From positions 62,001 to 126,000 of the forward strand of contig QZFT01000018.1 of assembly GCA_003600225.1 (NCBI GenBank): a DNA stretch of 64,000 bases. The letters run 5' to 3'. This stretch comes from Pseudonocardiaceae bacterium YIM PH 21723. GTDB taxonomy: Bacteria; Actinomycetota; Actinomycetes; Mycobacteriales; Pseudonocardiaceae. The stretch's first letter is position 1; the number at the start of each line of letters is the position of its first letter. Below, piece by piece: positions 8,691 to 16,595 of the stretch. The notes under the pieces were generated by a model that was not told the origin of the DNA, did not search any database, and saw only the letters and a list, made by a program, of their open reading frames with translations. The translations under genes and the position numbers were made by a program.

Positions 8691-9161
8691 TCAGCGCGAG
8701 GACGGCGCCGTGAAGGAGTCGCCCCTCGGGTATTTCGTGGACTGGCACCTGTTGACAATGGCCCTGGTGATCTCGGGGTAGCGGGCCTGTAGTTCGGTGG
8801 CGAGGGGGTTCGCCTCGTCATCGGTGACGGAGGCCCGGATCGATGGCGGGATCGCATCCGGCCGGATGCCCTCGACGACATCCGGCTGGTCCTTGAACTC
8901 CACCTTGAATCGTTCGTAGCCTTCGGCCCTCGTCGCCGGTTCCATCCTGGTCAGGCGCCGATCGGCCCGGATCTTCCCGGCCACCGCGTGCATCTGCTCG
9001 TCGGTCTGGAAGAACAGATTCACCGAGATCGGTCTGTCCGCGCAGGCCTGTTCGGCGGCGGTCTTCCCGGGGAACAGCTGCATACCGACGAGAACAACGG
9101 CCGCGATGATCACTGTGGCCGATCCACCCAGTAGCAGCGCCCGCTTCGCAGGTGCTCGCAT
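8691..9161 (-). CDS. Membrane-anchored FtsX-ectodomain-like protein (156 aa), copy 2
   Basis: Paralogue of the downstream gene with the same plan: MRAPAKRALLLGG, one membrane helix, then an FtsX-ectodomain-like domain (LFFQTDEQM, YERFKVEFKDQPDVV, AIPPSIRASV). About 95 bp covering the start and membrane helix is nearly identical to copy 1 (two mismatches by eye), while the ectodomain has diverged. This is the pattern expected from gene conversion or recent duplication followed by selection on the exposed part. Only 28 bp separate it from copy 1, so the genes are probably co-transcribed. Confidence 0.75.
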   Translation of the reverse strand: MRAPAKRALLLGGSATVIIAAVVLVGMQLFPGKTAAEQACADRPISVNLFFQTDEQMHAVAGKIRADRRLTRMEPATRAEGYERFKVEFKDQPDVVEGIRPDAIPPSIRASVTDDEANPLATELQARYPEITRAIVNRCQSTKYPRGDSFTAPSSR

Positions 9162-9175
9162 GAGCAGACGATAAC

Positions 9176-9517
9176 TCAGCTCTCAGCCGTGCAGTGCGCC
9201 ACGACCGCGTCGGTGATCTGCGGATACCTCAGCCGTAGCGCGGCGGCCAGGGAGCTCGCCCCCGCCGGGTCGGGGAGGCTCGCCAGGATCTCCCGGCTCT
9301 CCGAGCGGGTCACGGTCAGCCGCCGGTCGCCGCTCAGTTGCCTGGCCGTCGCCTGCATCTCCTCGTCGGTGCTGAAGGTCAATGCCAGCTGAGCCGGCCG
9401 GTCCGGGCAGATCGCCTGCCGGTGTTTCGCATCGAGCCGCATACCGACGACGACGCCCGCCACGATCAGCACGAGCAGCCCACCCAGTAGCAGCACCCGC
9501 ATGTCGCGTGCTCGCAT
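9176..9517 (-). CDS. Shortened FtsX-ectodomain-like membrane protein (113 aa), copy 3
   Basis: Third, most divergent paralogue. The membrane helix and first strand (LALTFSTDEEM), the SGDRRLT segment and the C-terminal RYPQITDAVVAHC are kept, but about 27 residues in the middle of the ectodomain (the YESF...PASI part) are missing. The flanking Cys pair is conserved. ATG 9517 is chosen by alignment with the other two; ATG 9523 is also in frame. It lies 14 bp upstream of copy 2 on the same strand and is likely the first gene of the set. Confidence 0.65.
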   Translation of the reverse strand: MRARDMRVLLLGGLLVLIVAGVVVGMRLDAKHRQAICPDRPAQLALTFSTDEEMQATARQLSGDRRLTVTRSESREILASLPDPAGASSLAAALRLRYPQITDAVVAHCTAES

Positions 9518-9574
9518 GCGCATGACGATAACTCTCGACCTGCCGATTCCGGTGATCGCCTCGACAATGGTGCG

Positions 9575-10513
9575 ATGAGCAGCACACCGGTCGACGAAGA
9601 CCCGTCGCGGCGCACCGAACGGGCGGTGAACGCGGCCGTCCTGGCCGGGCGGTCACGCGGCCTGAAGGTCACCGATCCGGTGGTGCTGCACGATGTGTTC
9701 TCGGTGGTCGTGCACCTGGTCCCGGCGCCGGTGGTGGCCAGGGTGCCGGTCGTGCCGCCACCCGCGCTGCGGGACGACGTCGAGGCCCAGCTGGACCGGC
9801 AGCGGGTCGAGCTGGACGTGGTGCACCGGCTGCTCGCCCGCGAACTGCCGGTGGTGCGGCCGTATGTCAACGAGCCCATCCTGCAGAGCGGGTTCTGCCT
9901 GACGCTGTGGCACTACGTCGATCACCGGCGGGTCGCGCAGCCGGACTACAAGCGCAACTGCCAGCTCACCGCGGACCTGCACGCCGAGATGGCCGCGCTG
10001 CCGACGAGACTGCCGTTCCTGGGTCCGATCCACAGCACGGTGCCGCAGGCGCTCGACGAGCTGACCGCGCGCCCGGACCTGATCGACGTGCTGGACCTGG
10101 AACGCGCCAGGCGGGAGTGGGAGCTCCTGGCGCCGGTACTGACCGACCAGTCCGAGTTCGAGCGGCGGTTCCCCGGGATCCCGGTCCAGGTGATCCACGG
10201 CGACTCCCCGCCGTACAACATCATCACCGATGCCCGGCGGGAACTGCACAGCGATTTCGAGGACGCCTGCGTCGGCCCGATCGAGTGGGACCTGACCATG
10301 CTCAACCCGGAGTGCGTCGCCGCCTACGACGCCGCGGCCCGGGGGCGCGGCCTGCGCCCGGTGAATCCGGACGTGTTGCGGCTGATGGAGTCGGCCCGGC
10401 TGCTCCAGGTCGTCGCCTGCCTGGCGCTGGTGCCGCAGCTGCCGAAGCTGGCCAAGGGCCTGAGCCCGGTGGTGCAGCAGTGGCGCTCACGCCCGCTGCC
10501 CGCCACGCCCTGA
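9575..10513 (+). CDS. APH/choline-kinase-fold phosphotransferase family protein (312 aa)
   Basis: Kinase-like protein of the aminoglycoside phosphotransferase fold. The Brenner-type catalytic loop HGDSPPYNII (about residue 208) and the metal-binding acidic motif DFEDACVGP about 20 residues later are both present. The N-terminal lobe is short and contains VVHLVPAPVVARV in place of a clear ATP-binding Lys motif. Such proteins phosphorylate small hydroxyl compounds; antibiotic resistance cannot be inferred. It stands alone, divergent from the FtsX-like genes. Confidence 0.8.
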   Translation: MSSTPVDEDPSRRTERAVNAAVLAGRSRGLKVTDPVVLHDVFSVVVHLVPAPVVARVPVVPPPALRDDVEAQLDRQRVELDVVHRLLARELPVVRPYVNEPILQSGFCLTLWHYVDHRRVAQPDYKRNCQLTADLHAEMAALPTRLPFLGPIHSTVPQALDELTARPDLIDVLDLERARREWELLAPVLTDQSEFERRFPGIPVQVIHGDSPPYNIITDARRELHSDFEDACVGPIEWDLTMLNPECVAAYDAAARGRGLRPVNPDVLRLMESARLLQVVACLALVPQLPKLAKGLSPVVQQWRSRPLPATP

Positions 10514-10541
10514 CCCAGCGTGGTCCGTGACGCGCGATAAA

Positions 10542-10667
10542 CACTTTATGCCGAGAATCACAGTCCATTCTCGCCGCCCGGTTCATCGGCGACCATGGAT
10601 TCGCGGCGGAACACTTCCTCCTTGCCTCGCAAGGGTTCCGCCGCATCCCTGCATAAAGGAGTACCTG
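10542..10667 (+). promoter_or_regulatory. Conserved leader upstream of LPMO 1
   Basis: Elements shared with the other two LPMO leaders are TTATG (10546), GACCATGG (10591), GCGGCGGAACAC (10603) and CCCTGCAT shortly before the ribosome-binding site AAAGGAG. The shared order suggests common control, such as one operator plus promoter. Exact boundaries and the regulator are unknown; the GACCA half-site is reminiscent of, but does not match, the DasR site. Confidence 0.45.
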
Positions 10668-11267
10668 ATGACATTCACCCGGAAAATGATGGTGCTGGCG
10701 GCCGTCCCTGCCCTGCTGCTGACCGTCACCGCCGCCCCGGCGAGCGCGCACGGCTACGTGTCCACCCCGATGAGCCGCCAGGCCCAGTGCATGAGCAGCG
10801 GCGGAGTGACGCCGGTGGTGCCCTGCGGCGACATCCAGTACGAGCCGCAGAGCGTCGAGGGCCCCAAGGGGCTGCACAGCTGCGACGGTGGCCTGGACAA
10901 GTTCAAGGACCTGAGTGACGACGGCAAGCCGTGGAAGGCCGCCAAGGTCGGTACCTCGGTCGCGTTCACCTGGACCTTCACCGTCCGGCACGCCACCAGG
11001 GACTACCAGTACTTCATCGGCGACAAGCTGCTCAGGACGGTGGACGCCGGCGGCAAGGCACCCGAGGGCATCGTGACCCACACGGTCGACCTCAGCGGGT
11101 ACACGGGCAAACAGAAGCTGCTCGCGGTGTGGAACATCGCCGACACCCCGATGGCCTTCTACAACTGTGTCGACCTCGAGGTCGGCGCGGCCGCGCCCGC
11201 CGCGGTGCGGGCCCCTGCCGCGAAGTCGTTCTGGCGGTCGGTCTCCGACTTCTGGAAGAGCGTCTGA
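10668..11267 (+). CDS. Secreted AA10 lytic polysaccharide monooxygenase 1 (199 aa)
   Basis: Copper-dependent oxidase that cleaves crystalline chitin or cellulose chains outside the cell. The signal peptide ends APASA and the mature protein begins with His (HGYVSTPMSRQ), the first ligand of the copper histidine brace; the second His is in TVRHATRDYQYF. AA10 segments GDIQYEPQSVEGPKG, LLAVWNIADTPMAFYNCVD are intact. ATG 10668 follows AAAGGAG. It has no binding module; instead it ends in a short tail (KSFWRSVSDFW) shared with LPMO 2. It is first of three tandem AA10 genes, each with its own leader. Confidence 0.95.
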   Translation: MTFTRKMMVLAAVPALLLTVTAAPASAHGYVSTPMSRQAQCMSSGGVTPVVPCGDIQYEPQSVEGPKGLHSCDGGLDKFKDLSDDGKPWKAAKVGTSVAFTWTFTVRHATRDYQYFIGDKLLRTVDAGGKAPEGIVTHTVDLSGYTGKQKLLAVWNIADTPMAFYNCVDLEVGAAAPAAVRAPAAKSFWRSVSDFWKSV

Positions 11268-11293
11268 TCAGACTGATATCCCCGGCTCCCGAT

Positions 11294-11482
11294 TCTTATG
11301 GGCCGGGTGGCAGAACGATTTATGACGAATAGCTGCCCTCGCAGTTGTTTTCTTTGCTGGACCATTGAAAGTATGGCGGAACACCAACCCCTGCCGTTCC
11401 GCCGCAATTCCCTGCATGAGGTTCGCCCCGGTGCTCGACCCTGCGAGCACCGTTTCGGCGTACCTCGCCTAAGGAGCACGTC
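11294..11482 (+). promoter_or_regulatory. Conserved leader upstream of LPMO 2
   Basis: Contains TTATG (11294 and 11318), GGACCATTG (11359), ATGGCGGAACACC (11373) and CCCTGCATGAG (about 11410), in the same order as in the LPMO 1 leader, then a hairpin and the AAGGAGC ribosome-binding site. Conservation outside the coding sequence of paralogues suggests a regulatory role. Confidence 0.45.
11429..11452 (+). promoter_or_regulatory. 5'-leader hairpin before LPMO 2
   Basis: CGGTGCTCG (11429-11437) pairs perfectly with CGAGCACCG (11444-11452) over a 6-nt loop, about 20 nt upstream of the AAGGAG ribosome-binding site. It could be an attenuator or an mRNA-stabilising structure. The other two LPMO leaders have no equally perfect hairpin here. 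Confidence 0.4.
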
Positions 11483-12076
11483 ATGACAATCGGACGCAAG
11501 CTGGCCGTCACCGCGGCCGCCGCCGCGCTCACCCCGGCCCTGCTGGTCGTCTCCGCCGGATCGGCGAGCGCCCACGGCTACATCTCCAGCCCGCTGTCCC
11601 GCCAGGCGCAGTGTGCCCAGCACCTGGTCAAGGACTGCGGTGACATCCAGTACGAGCCGCAGAGCGTCGAGGGTCCCAAGGGCCTGACCAGCTGCAACGG
11701 TGGCCTGTCCCAGTTCGCCACGCTGAACGACGACAACTGGGGCTGGCAGCCGCAGAAGGTCGGCTCCTCGACCAGCTTCACCTGGACGATCACCGCCCGG
11801 CACGCGACGACCACCTGGCAGTACTTCGTCGACGGCCGGAAGGTCACCGAGATCAACGACGGCGGTAAGCAGCCCGGGGCCTCCGTGACGCACAGCGTCA
11901 ACCTGGCCGGGCTGTCCGGTAGGCACAAGATGCTGGCCGTGTGGAACATCGCCGACACCCCGATGGCGTTCTACAACTGCGTCGACCTCGACATCAACGC
12001 CGCGCCGGCCGCGACCGCCAAGGCTCCGGCCGCCGCCAAGAAGTCCTTCTGGTCGAAGGTGTCCGATCTGTTCTAG
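11483..12076 (+). CDS. Secreted AA10 lytic polysaccharide monooxygenase 2 (197 aa)
   Basis: Paralogue of LPMO 1. Signal peptide ends SASA; mature HGYISSPLSRQAQC supplies the N-terminal copper His, and ITARHATTTWQYF the second. The conserved GDIQYEPQSVEGPKG and NIADTPMAFYNCVDLDI segments are present. ATG 11483 with AAGGAGC upstream. The C-terminus is an Ala/Pro/Lys linker plus KSFWSKVSDLF, similar to the tail of LPMO 1, in place of a binding module. Chitin is the likeliest substrate given the neighbouring chitin-binding LPMO and GH18 chitinase. Confidence 0.95.
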   Translation: MTIGRKLAVTAAAAALTPALLVVSAGSASAHGYISSPLSRQAQCAQHLVKDCGDIQYEPQSVEGPKGLTSCNGGLSQFATLNDDNWGWQPQKVGSSTSFTWTITARHATTTWQYFVDGRKVTEINDGGKQPGASVTHSVNLAGLSGRHKMLAVWNIADTPMAFYNCVDLDINAAPAATAKAPAAAKKSFWSKVSDLF

Positions 12077-12444
12077 GGGTGCCGTTCGTCACCGTTATTC
12101 GGTGCACGTCCGGCTCGCCGGGCGTGCACCGAAACGGTTCAAAGCTTCGACTAATTCCGACAGTACTATGGCGAAATATCATTCCGATAGCCCGAATGAC
12201 ACGTTCAATTAGGGCAAATAGTAGCGGAGCGATATCGCCCGTTATCCGTTCTTATGGGCAATTTTGTGAACAGGGTCACACTCTAATGGCAGCATCTTCA
12301 GCCTCGTGGACCATGGTTCGTGGATGCAATCGGCGCAACCCTCCCCTTGCATAGCACAGGGTTTCGCCGTTCCCCTGCACACGGCATCCCCGGCGTCCTG
12401 CCCAGACGGCCGCCATTCGGGGTGCCCACAAAGGAGTCGTAAGA
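12077..12444 (+). promoter_or_regulatory. Gene-free 368-bp gap with the leader of LPMO 3
   Basis: No ORF here looks coding. The section 12150-12290 is clearly less GC-rich than its surroundings. It carries CTTATGGG (12250), GGACCATGG (12308), ATCGGCGCAAC (12328) and CCCCTGCAC (about 12376) in the order seen in the other LPMO leaders, ending in AAAGGAG before the start at 12445. The copy is more diverged than the other two. Confidence 0.4.
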
Positions 12445-13236
12445 ATGAGCATCGGACGGAAGCTGGCGATTTTCGCCGCGGCCTTCGGAATGACCCCCGG
12501 ATTACTGCTGGTCCTCCCTGCCGCCGAGGCCAGCGCGCACGGATACGTGTCCAGCCCGCTGTCCCGTCAGGCGCAGTGCGCGGACAAGTCGTCCGGAGTG
12601 AAGTGCGGCTCGATCCAGTTCGAGCCGCAGAGCGTCGAGGGCCCCAAGGGGCTGAGCAGCTGCAATGGTGGCCTGAACCAGTTCGCCGACCTGAACGACG
12701 ACGGCAAGGGCTGGAAGGTCACCAACGTCGGCGGTTCCACCTCCTTCACCTGGTCCCTGACCGCCCGGCACTCCACTCGCGACTGGCAGTACTTCGTGGA
12801 CGGCAAGCTGGTGAAGAAGATCGATGACGGCGGCAAGCAGCCGGCGGCGACCGTGACCCACAACATCGACCTGGGCGGTTTCTCCGGCAAGCACAAGATG
12901 CTGGCCGTGTGGAACATCGCCGACACCCCCAACGCCTTCTACAGCTGCGTGGACCTGAACATCGGCGGCGGTGGCGGCGGTAACCCGGCGCCGCCGGCCA
13001 CCACGAAGCCGGAGAAGCCGAAGCCGACCGCCTCGCCGGACAAGCCCAAGCCCACCTCGACCGCCAAGCCGAAGCCGAACAAGCCGGGCACCGCGACCAG
13101 CTGGGCCACCAAGACCAAGTACAAGGTCGGTGACCAGGTCACCGAGAACGGCAAGAAGTTCAAGTGCCGCCAGAACCACACGGCGCTGCCCGGGTGGGAG
13201 CCGTCCTCGACTCCCGCTCTCTGGCAGAAGATCTGA
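12445..13236 (+). CDS. Secreted AA10 LPMO 3 with C-terminal chitin-binding module (263 aa)
   Basis: Signal peptide, AA10 domain beginning at mature His (HGYVSSPLSRQ; second copper His in LTARHSTRDWQYF), then a Pro/Thr/Lys-rich linker of about 40 residues and a CBM5/12-like module (SWATKTKYKVGDQVTENGKK, ending PGWEPSSTPALWQKI with the typical aromatic residues). The module targets the oxidase to chitin, supporting chitin as substrate for this set. The KP-rich linker repeats resemble those of actinobacterial secreted chitinases. ATG 12445 follows AAAGGAG. A strong hairpin follows the stop. Confidence 0.95.
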   Translation: MSIGRKLAIFAAAFGMTPGLLLVLPAAEASAHGYVSSPLSRQAQCADKSSGVKCGSIQFEPQSVEGPKGLSSCNGGLNQFADLNDDGKGWKVTNVGGSTSFTWSLTARHSTRDWQYFVDGKLVKKIDDGGKQPAATVTHNIDLGGFSGKHKMLAVWNIADTPNAFYSCVDLNIGGGGGGNPAPPATTKPEKPKPTASPDKPKPTSTAKPKPNKPGTATSWATKTKYKVGDQVTENGKKFKCRQNHTALPGWEPSSTPALWQKI

Positions 13237-13254
13237 CCTGACACTCGCGAGCAC

Positions 13255-13285
13255 GGCCCGCGTCCGACCTCCACGGACGCGGGCC
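13255..13285 (+). terminator. GC-rich hairpin between LPMO 3 and the DUF305 gene
   Basis: GGCCCGCGTCCG (13255-13266) pairs perfectly with CGGACGCGGGCC (13274-13285), loop 7 nt, 18 nt after the LPMO stop. It lacks a T-tract, as is common in actinomycetes. Its 3' arm ends only 22 bp before the DUF305 start, so it could also be an attenuator for that gene. Confidence 0.7.
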
Positions 13286-13307
13286 CGCCTGCGCTAGGAG
13301 AAGCATC

Positions 13308-13907
13308 ATGAAGCGACTCATCCTCGCCCTCAGCGCCCTGCTGGTGCTGACCACTGGTTGCTCCTCTGGGGCCGATGCCTCGGGATCCGACGATGCTGCG
13401 GTGGACCCGAAGGTGCCGACCCCGGTGGCGGCGTCCAACACCTACAACGACGATGACGTCATGTTCCTGCAGATGACGATCACCCACAGCAAACAGGGAC
13501 TGGAGATCGTCAAGTTCGGCAGGGAGAAGGGCTCCGCCGAGGTCAAGGAGTTCGCCAACGCCATCGACGCGACCGAGAAGTACGAGGTCGAGCAGATGAA
13601 GGTCTGGCTCAAGGGCTGGAACAAGGACCCGAACGCCTCGATGGACCCGAACCTGCATGCCGACCACGGCGGCCTGCCCGGCACGACCGACGACGTCATG
13701 GCGGACCTGAAGAGCTCCACCGGGGAGGACTTCGACAAGAAGTTCCTCACCGCGTTGTCCGGGCATCAGGGCGCCGCCCTCGAACTGGCGCTGAACGAAG
13801 AGAAGAAGGGCGCCAACCCGGAGTCCAAGGACCTGGCCAAGCGGATCAAGGAATCCCGCTCCGAAGAGGTCAGCCAGTGCCTGAAGATGCTCAACCCGCA
13901 GCAGTGA
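13308..13907 (+). CDS. DUF305-family lipoprotein (199 aa)
   Basis: Signal peptide with lipobox LTTGC (Cys18), a low-complexity spacer, then a DUF305 four-helix domain: DVMFLQMTITHSKQGLEIVKFG and later FLTALSGHQGAALELALNEEKKG. The family often has paired His at these sites (HH); here each site keeps one His (THSKQ, GHQGA). Some DUF305 proteins bind copper; next to three copper-dependent LPMOs a copper-handling role is attractive but inferred. AGGAGA lies upstream of ATG 13308. A dispersed palindrome follows the stop by 6 bp. Confidence 0.85.
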   Translation: MKRLILALSALLVLTTGCSSGADASGSDDAAVDPKVPTPVAASNTYNDDDVMFLQMTITHSKQGLEIVKFGREKGSAEVKEFANAIDATEKYEVEQMKVWLKGWNKDPNASMDPNLHADHGGLPGTTDDVMADLKSSTGEDFDKKFLTALSGHQGAALELALNEEKKGANPESKDLAKRIKESRSEEVSQCLKMLNPQQ

Positions 13908-13913
13908 TCCGTC

Positions 13914-13966
13914 CCGAAGTTGACGATGTTCGGGGGAGGAACGAGCCCGAACATCGTCAACTTCGG
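13914..13966. repeat. Dispersed palindrome copy 3, terminator position
   Basis: CCGAAGTTGACGATGTTCG extended by GG (13914-13934) pairs perfectly over 21 bp with 13946-13966; loop 11 nt. It lies 6 bp after the DUF305 stop and 2 bp before the stop of the convergent ATPase gene, so it fills the whole gap. Confidence 0.92.
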
Positions 13967-13968
13967 AG

Positions 13969-16119
13969 CTACGGGTAGCTGGGGTACTCCAGGGCGGGGC
14001 GGGGTTTCGCCGGGGTCTTGGGCAACGCGTCGCCGCCGCCCAGGCAGTAGTCGACCACCTCGGACAGCGAGAGCTGGGCGCCCTGCTCGAAGGCCAGGGT
14101 GAACCGCGCCTCGCCGAGTTCCTCCCGGGTGCGCCGCTCGGACTCCATCCGCTGCTCGGAGATGAAGCCGAACCGCAGGCCCCGGCCGTTGGTGTCCCGC
14201 CACAGCTGCTGGGACGCACCCAGCAACACGGCCGCCTGCTGGTAGTCGCCGATGGTGGCCAGCACCGAGGCCAGCAGCTCCACCGACAGCACCGCCGTCA
14301 GCGGGTCGGGCAGCGCCCGGCGCAGCCGCAGTGCCTCCATCACGTGGGTGATCGCCTCGTCCGGCTTGCCCTGGCGGAACACCGCCTGCGCCAGCAGCAT
14401 CCGCGAGCAGGCCTGGATGGTGCGTTCGCCGTGTTCCCGGCAGAGCGCCATGGCCTGTCGCGCGTGGTCCTCGGCCTTGCTGAAGTTGCCGGTGCGCAGC
14501 AGGCAGGAGGCGATGGCCATCTCTGCCTGCACCCGCAGCAGTACCGCCCGGCTCTGCGGGAACGCCGCCAGCAGATCGACGGCTTCGATCATCATCCCGG
14601 CGGCCTCGGCGTAGTCGCCGCCGATCAGCGAGACCGCGCCGGAGGTCACCAGCGCGTGGGCCAGGGCGAATTTGTCGCCGATGGTGGCCGCGTGTTGCCG
14701 CAGGGCGCTGGCCATGGCCCGGCTGGGTTCCAGGTCGCCCTGTGAGCTGGTGGTCAGCGCGGTGACCGCCATGAGCCGTCCGGCCTGCGAGGAGTTCGGC
14801 GGCAGTTCTGCCAGGAGCTGCTCCAGCCAGTGCCTGACCTCGGCCGCCAGCCCGTCGTGGATCCACGGCGTGGCCAGGGTGGTGACGATCCGCCCGCCGA
14901 TGGACAGCACGTCCGGGTGGGAGGAGCAGTGGAACAACGCGGCACGCAGGTTGGCGTGCTCGGCCCGCAGCCGCCGGATCCACTCCAGCTGGGCGGGGCC
15001 GAACCATTCGCGGCTGGCCTGGTCGGCCAGTTCTAGGTAGTACTGCACGTGTCGGCGCTGGATCTCCGCCGCGGTGCCGCCCTCGGCGAGCAGGTCCCAG
15101 CCGTAGTGCCGGATGGTGTCCAGCATGCGGTAGCGGATCTGCCCGTGTTGTTCCTCGCGCAGCATGATCGACTTGCTGACCAGCGCGCTGAGCAGTTCGA
15201 GGACCTTCTCCCGCTGCACCTCGTCGCCGGAGCAGACGATCTCCGCGCCGGTGAGGGTGAAGGAGCCGGCGAAGACGCTGCACCGGACCCACAGGATCTG
15301 TTCGTCGGTGTGGCAGAGCCGGAAGCTCCAGTCGACGGTGTCCCGCAGTGTCCGATGGTGCGGGACGAAGCCGCCGCGATTGGTGCGCAGCAGGCTGAAC
15401 CGGTCGTCGAGGCGTTCCAGGATCTCGTTCAGCGAGAGCACCGGCAGTTGCGCCGCGGCCAGCTCGATCGCGAGGGGGATGCCGTCCAGCTGCTCGCAGA
15501 TCTTGACCACCTGCGACAGGTTGTCCGGGTTGAGGGTGAACCGTCCGGTGGCCGCCATGCCGCGCTGGGCGAACAGCCGGACCGCCGGCGCGTGCCCGCC
15601 GTCGCCCTGGAACGGCACGGGCATCTCGGCGGCGGAGGTGGACAGCGGTTCGACGGTCCACACGTGTTCGCCGGGCGCCTGTAGCGCCTCACGGCTGGTG
15701 GCGAGGACCTTGAGCCGTTCCACCCGGCGCAGCAGGGTGTTCACCAGCTCGGTGCAGTCGCTGATCATGTGCTCGCAGTTGTCCAGCACCAGCAGCAGCT
15801 CGTGTTGCTTGAGGTACTCGACGAGCAGGTCCAGTGGTGGCCGGCCGCTCTCGTCGTGGATGCCCAGCGACTGCGCCACGGTGTGCGCGAGCAGTGAGCC
15901 GTGCTGCAGCTGCGCGAGTTCGACCAGCCACACGCCGTCCCGGAACTCCCGGGAGAGGTCGTTGGCCACTCGCATGGCCAGCCGGGTCTTGCCCACGCCC
16001 GCCAAGCCGGTCAGGGTCACCAGTCGTACCGATCGCAGCGTCTGTGCGATCGACGAAACCTCGTGTGCCCTGCCGACGAAGCTGGTCACTTCGATAGGCA
16101 GGTTGCTCGCCCCGGTCAC
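13969..16119 (-). CDS. STAND-type ATPase with helical-repeat C-terminus, no HTH (716 aa)
   Basis: Resembles the ATPase part of LuxR-LAL/AfsR-like regulators. The N-terminus LPIEVTSFVGRAHE is followed by Walker A TGLAGVGKTRLA, Walker B LLLVLDNCEH, an LATSRE sensor motif and the IPLAIELAAAQLPVLSL segment. The C-terminal half is TPR-like helices. Unlike most relatives it ends without a recognisable LuxR helix-turn-helix, so its output is unclear. GTG 16119 is the preferred start because the family motif begins right after it; ATG 16209 in frame would add 30 uncharacteristic residues. Signal-sensing ATPase is as far as sequence allows. Confidence 0.8.
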   Translation of the reverse strand: MTGASNLPIEVTSFVGRAHEVSSIAQTLRSVRLVTLTGLAGVGKTRLAMRVANDLSREFRDGVWLVELAQLQHGSLLAHTVAQSLGIHDESGRPPLDLLVEYLKQHELLLVLDNCEHMISDCTELVNTLLRRVERLKVLATSREALQAPGEHVWTVEPLSTSAAEMPVPFQGDGGHAPAVRLFAQRGMAATGRFTLNPDNLSQVVKICEQLDGIPLAIELAAAQLPVLSLNEILERLDDRFSLLRTNRGGFVPHHRTLRDTVDWSFRLCHTDEQILWVRCSVFAGSFTLTGAEIVCSGDEVQREKVLELLSALVSKSIMLREEQHGQIRYRMLDTIRHYGWDLLAEGGTAAEIQRRHVQYYLELADQASREWFGPAQLEWIRRLRAEHANLRAALFHCSSHPDVLSIGGRIVTTLATPWIHDGLAAEVRHWLEQLLAELPPNSSQAGRLMAVTALTTSSQGDLEPSRAMASALRQHAATIGDKFALAHALVTSGAVSLIGGDYAEAAGMMIEAVDLLAAFPQSRAVLLRVQAEMAIASCLLRTGNFSKAEDHARQAMALCREHGERTIQACSRMLLAQAVFRQGKPDEAITHVMEALRLRRALPDPLTAVLSVELLASVLATIGDYQQAAVLLGASQQLWRDTNGRGLRFGFISEQRMESERRTREELGEARFTLAFEQGAQLSLSEVVDYCLGGGDALPKTPAKPRPALEYPSYP

Positions 16120-16595
16120 GCTGTCACCGCCAACCTGTCGACTGTCGGTCCTGCCTGAGAGTGGAGAACACGGGTCTTCTGGACCGCCGGTGGGCTGCCC
16201 AGCGATCAACCTTAGACCATGTGCAGCAATTCTCAGGCGACCGGTTCGAGCTACAAGTCGTTGACGACAGGAATTTCCTGTATCGATGAATTACCTGGTG
16301 AGGTACCTGGATAACGGTTTCCCATACCGTGCAACACTATTCTCCACAAGTGTTGCTTTTCTCAGGTTGATCACATGTCGTTGAACGTTGACAAACTTCT
16401 CAAGATTCGTAAATGACCCGGTCCTCGCAGGTCACGGTACAAACGTCCGGTAAGGCCTTGCTACGGGTGTTTCACCGGCGCCGGATCGCCTCGTGCGCAA
16501 TGACCCGTAGCGGACAGGTTTTCCCGGAGGGCACGCATCACCCGGAGGGCCTAGCGTCGCATTCGTTCCGGAGGCCGGAATTCCCCGCCAGGAGA
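16120..16595. other. Gene-free 476-bp gap between the two STAND NTPase genes
   Basis: No convincing ORF. The part 16255-16440 is markedly richer in A/T than the surroundings and probably carries the promoter of the minus-strand ATPase gene at 13969-16119. A change in base composition next to the NACHT gene is compatible with a module boundary. Confidence 0.4.

Noticed and set aside
9575-10513. Antibiotic-resistance aminoglycoside kinase
   Set aside because: Only the fold and catalytic loop are seen; the family has many non-resistance members.
10591-12316. DasR binding sites in the LPMO leaders
   Set aside because: Only the GACCA half is present; no full TGGTCTAGACCA-like site is visible.
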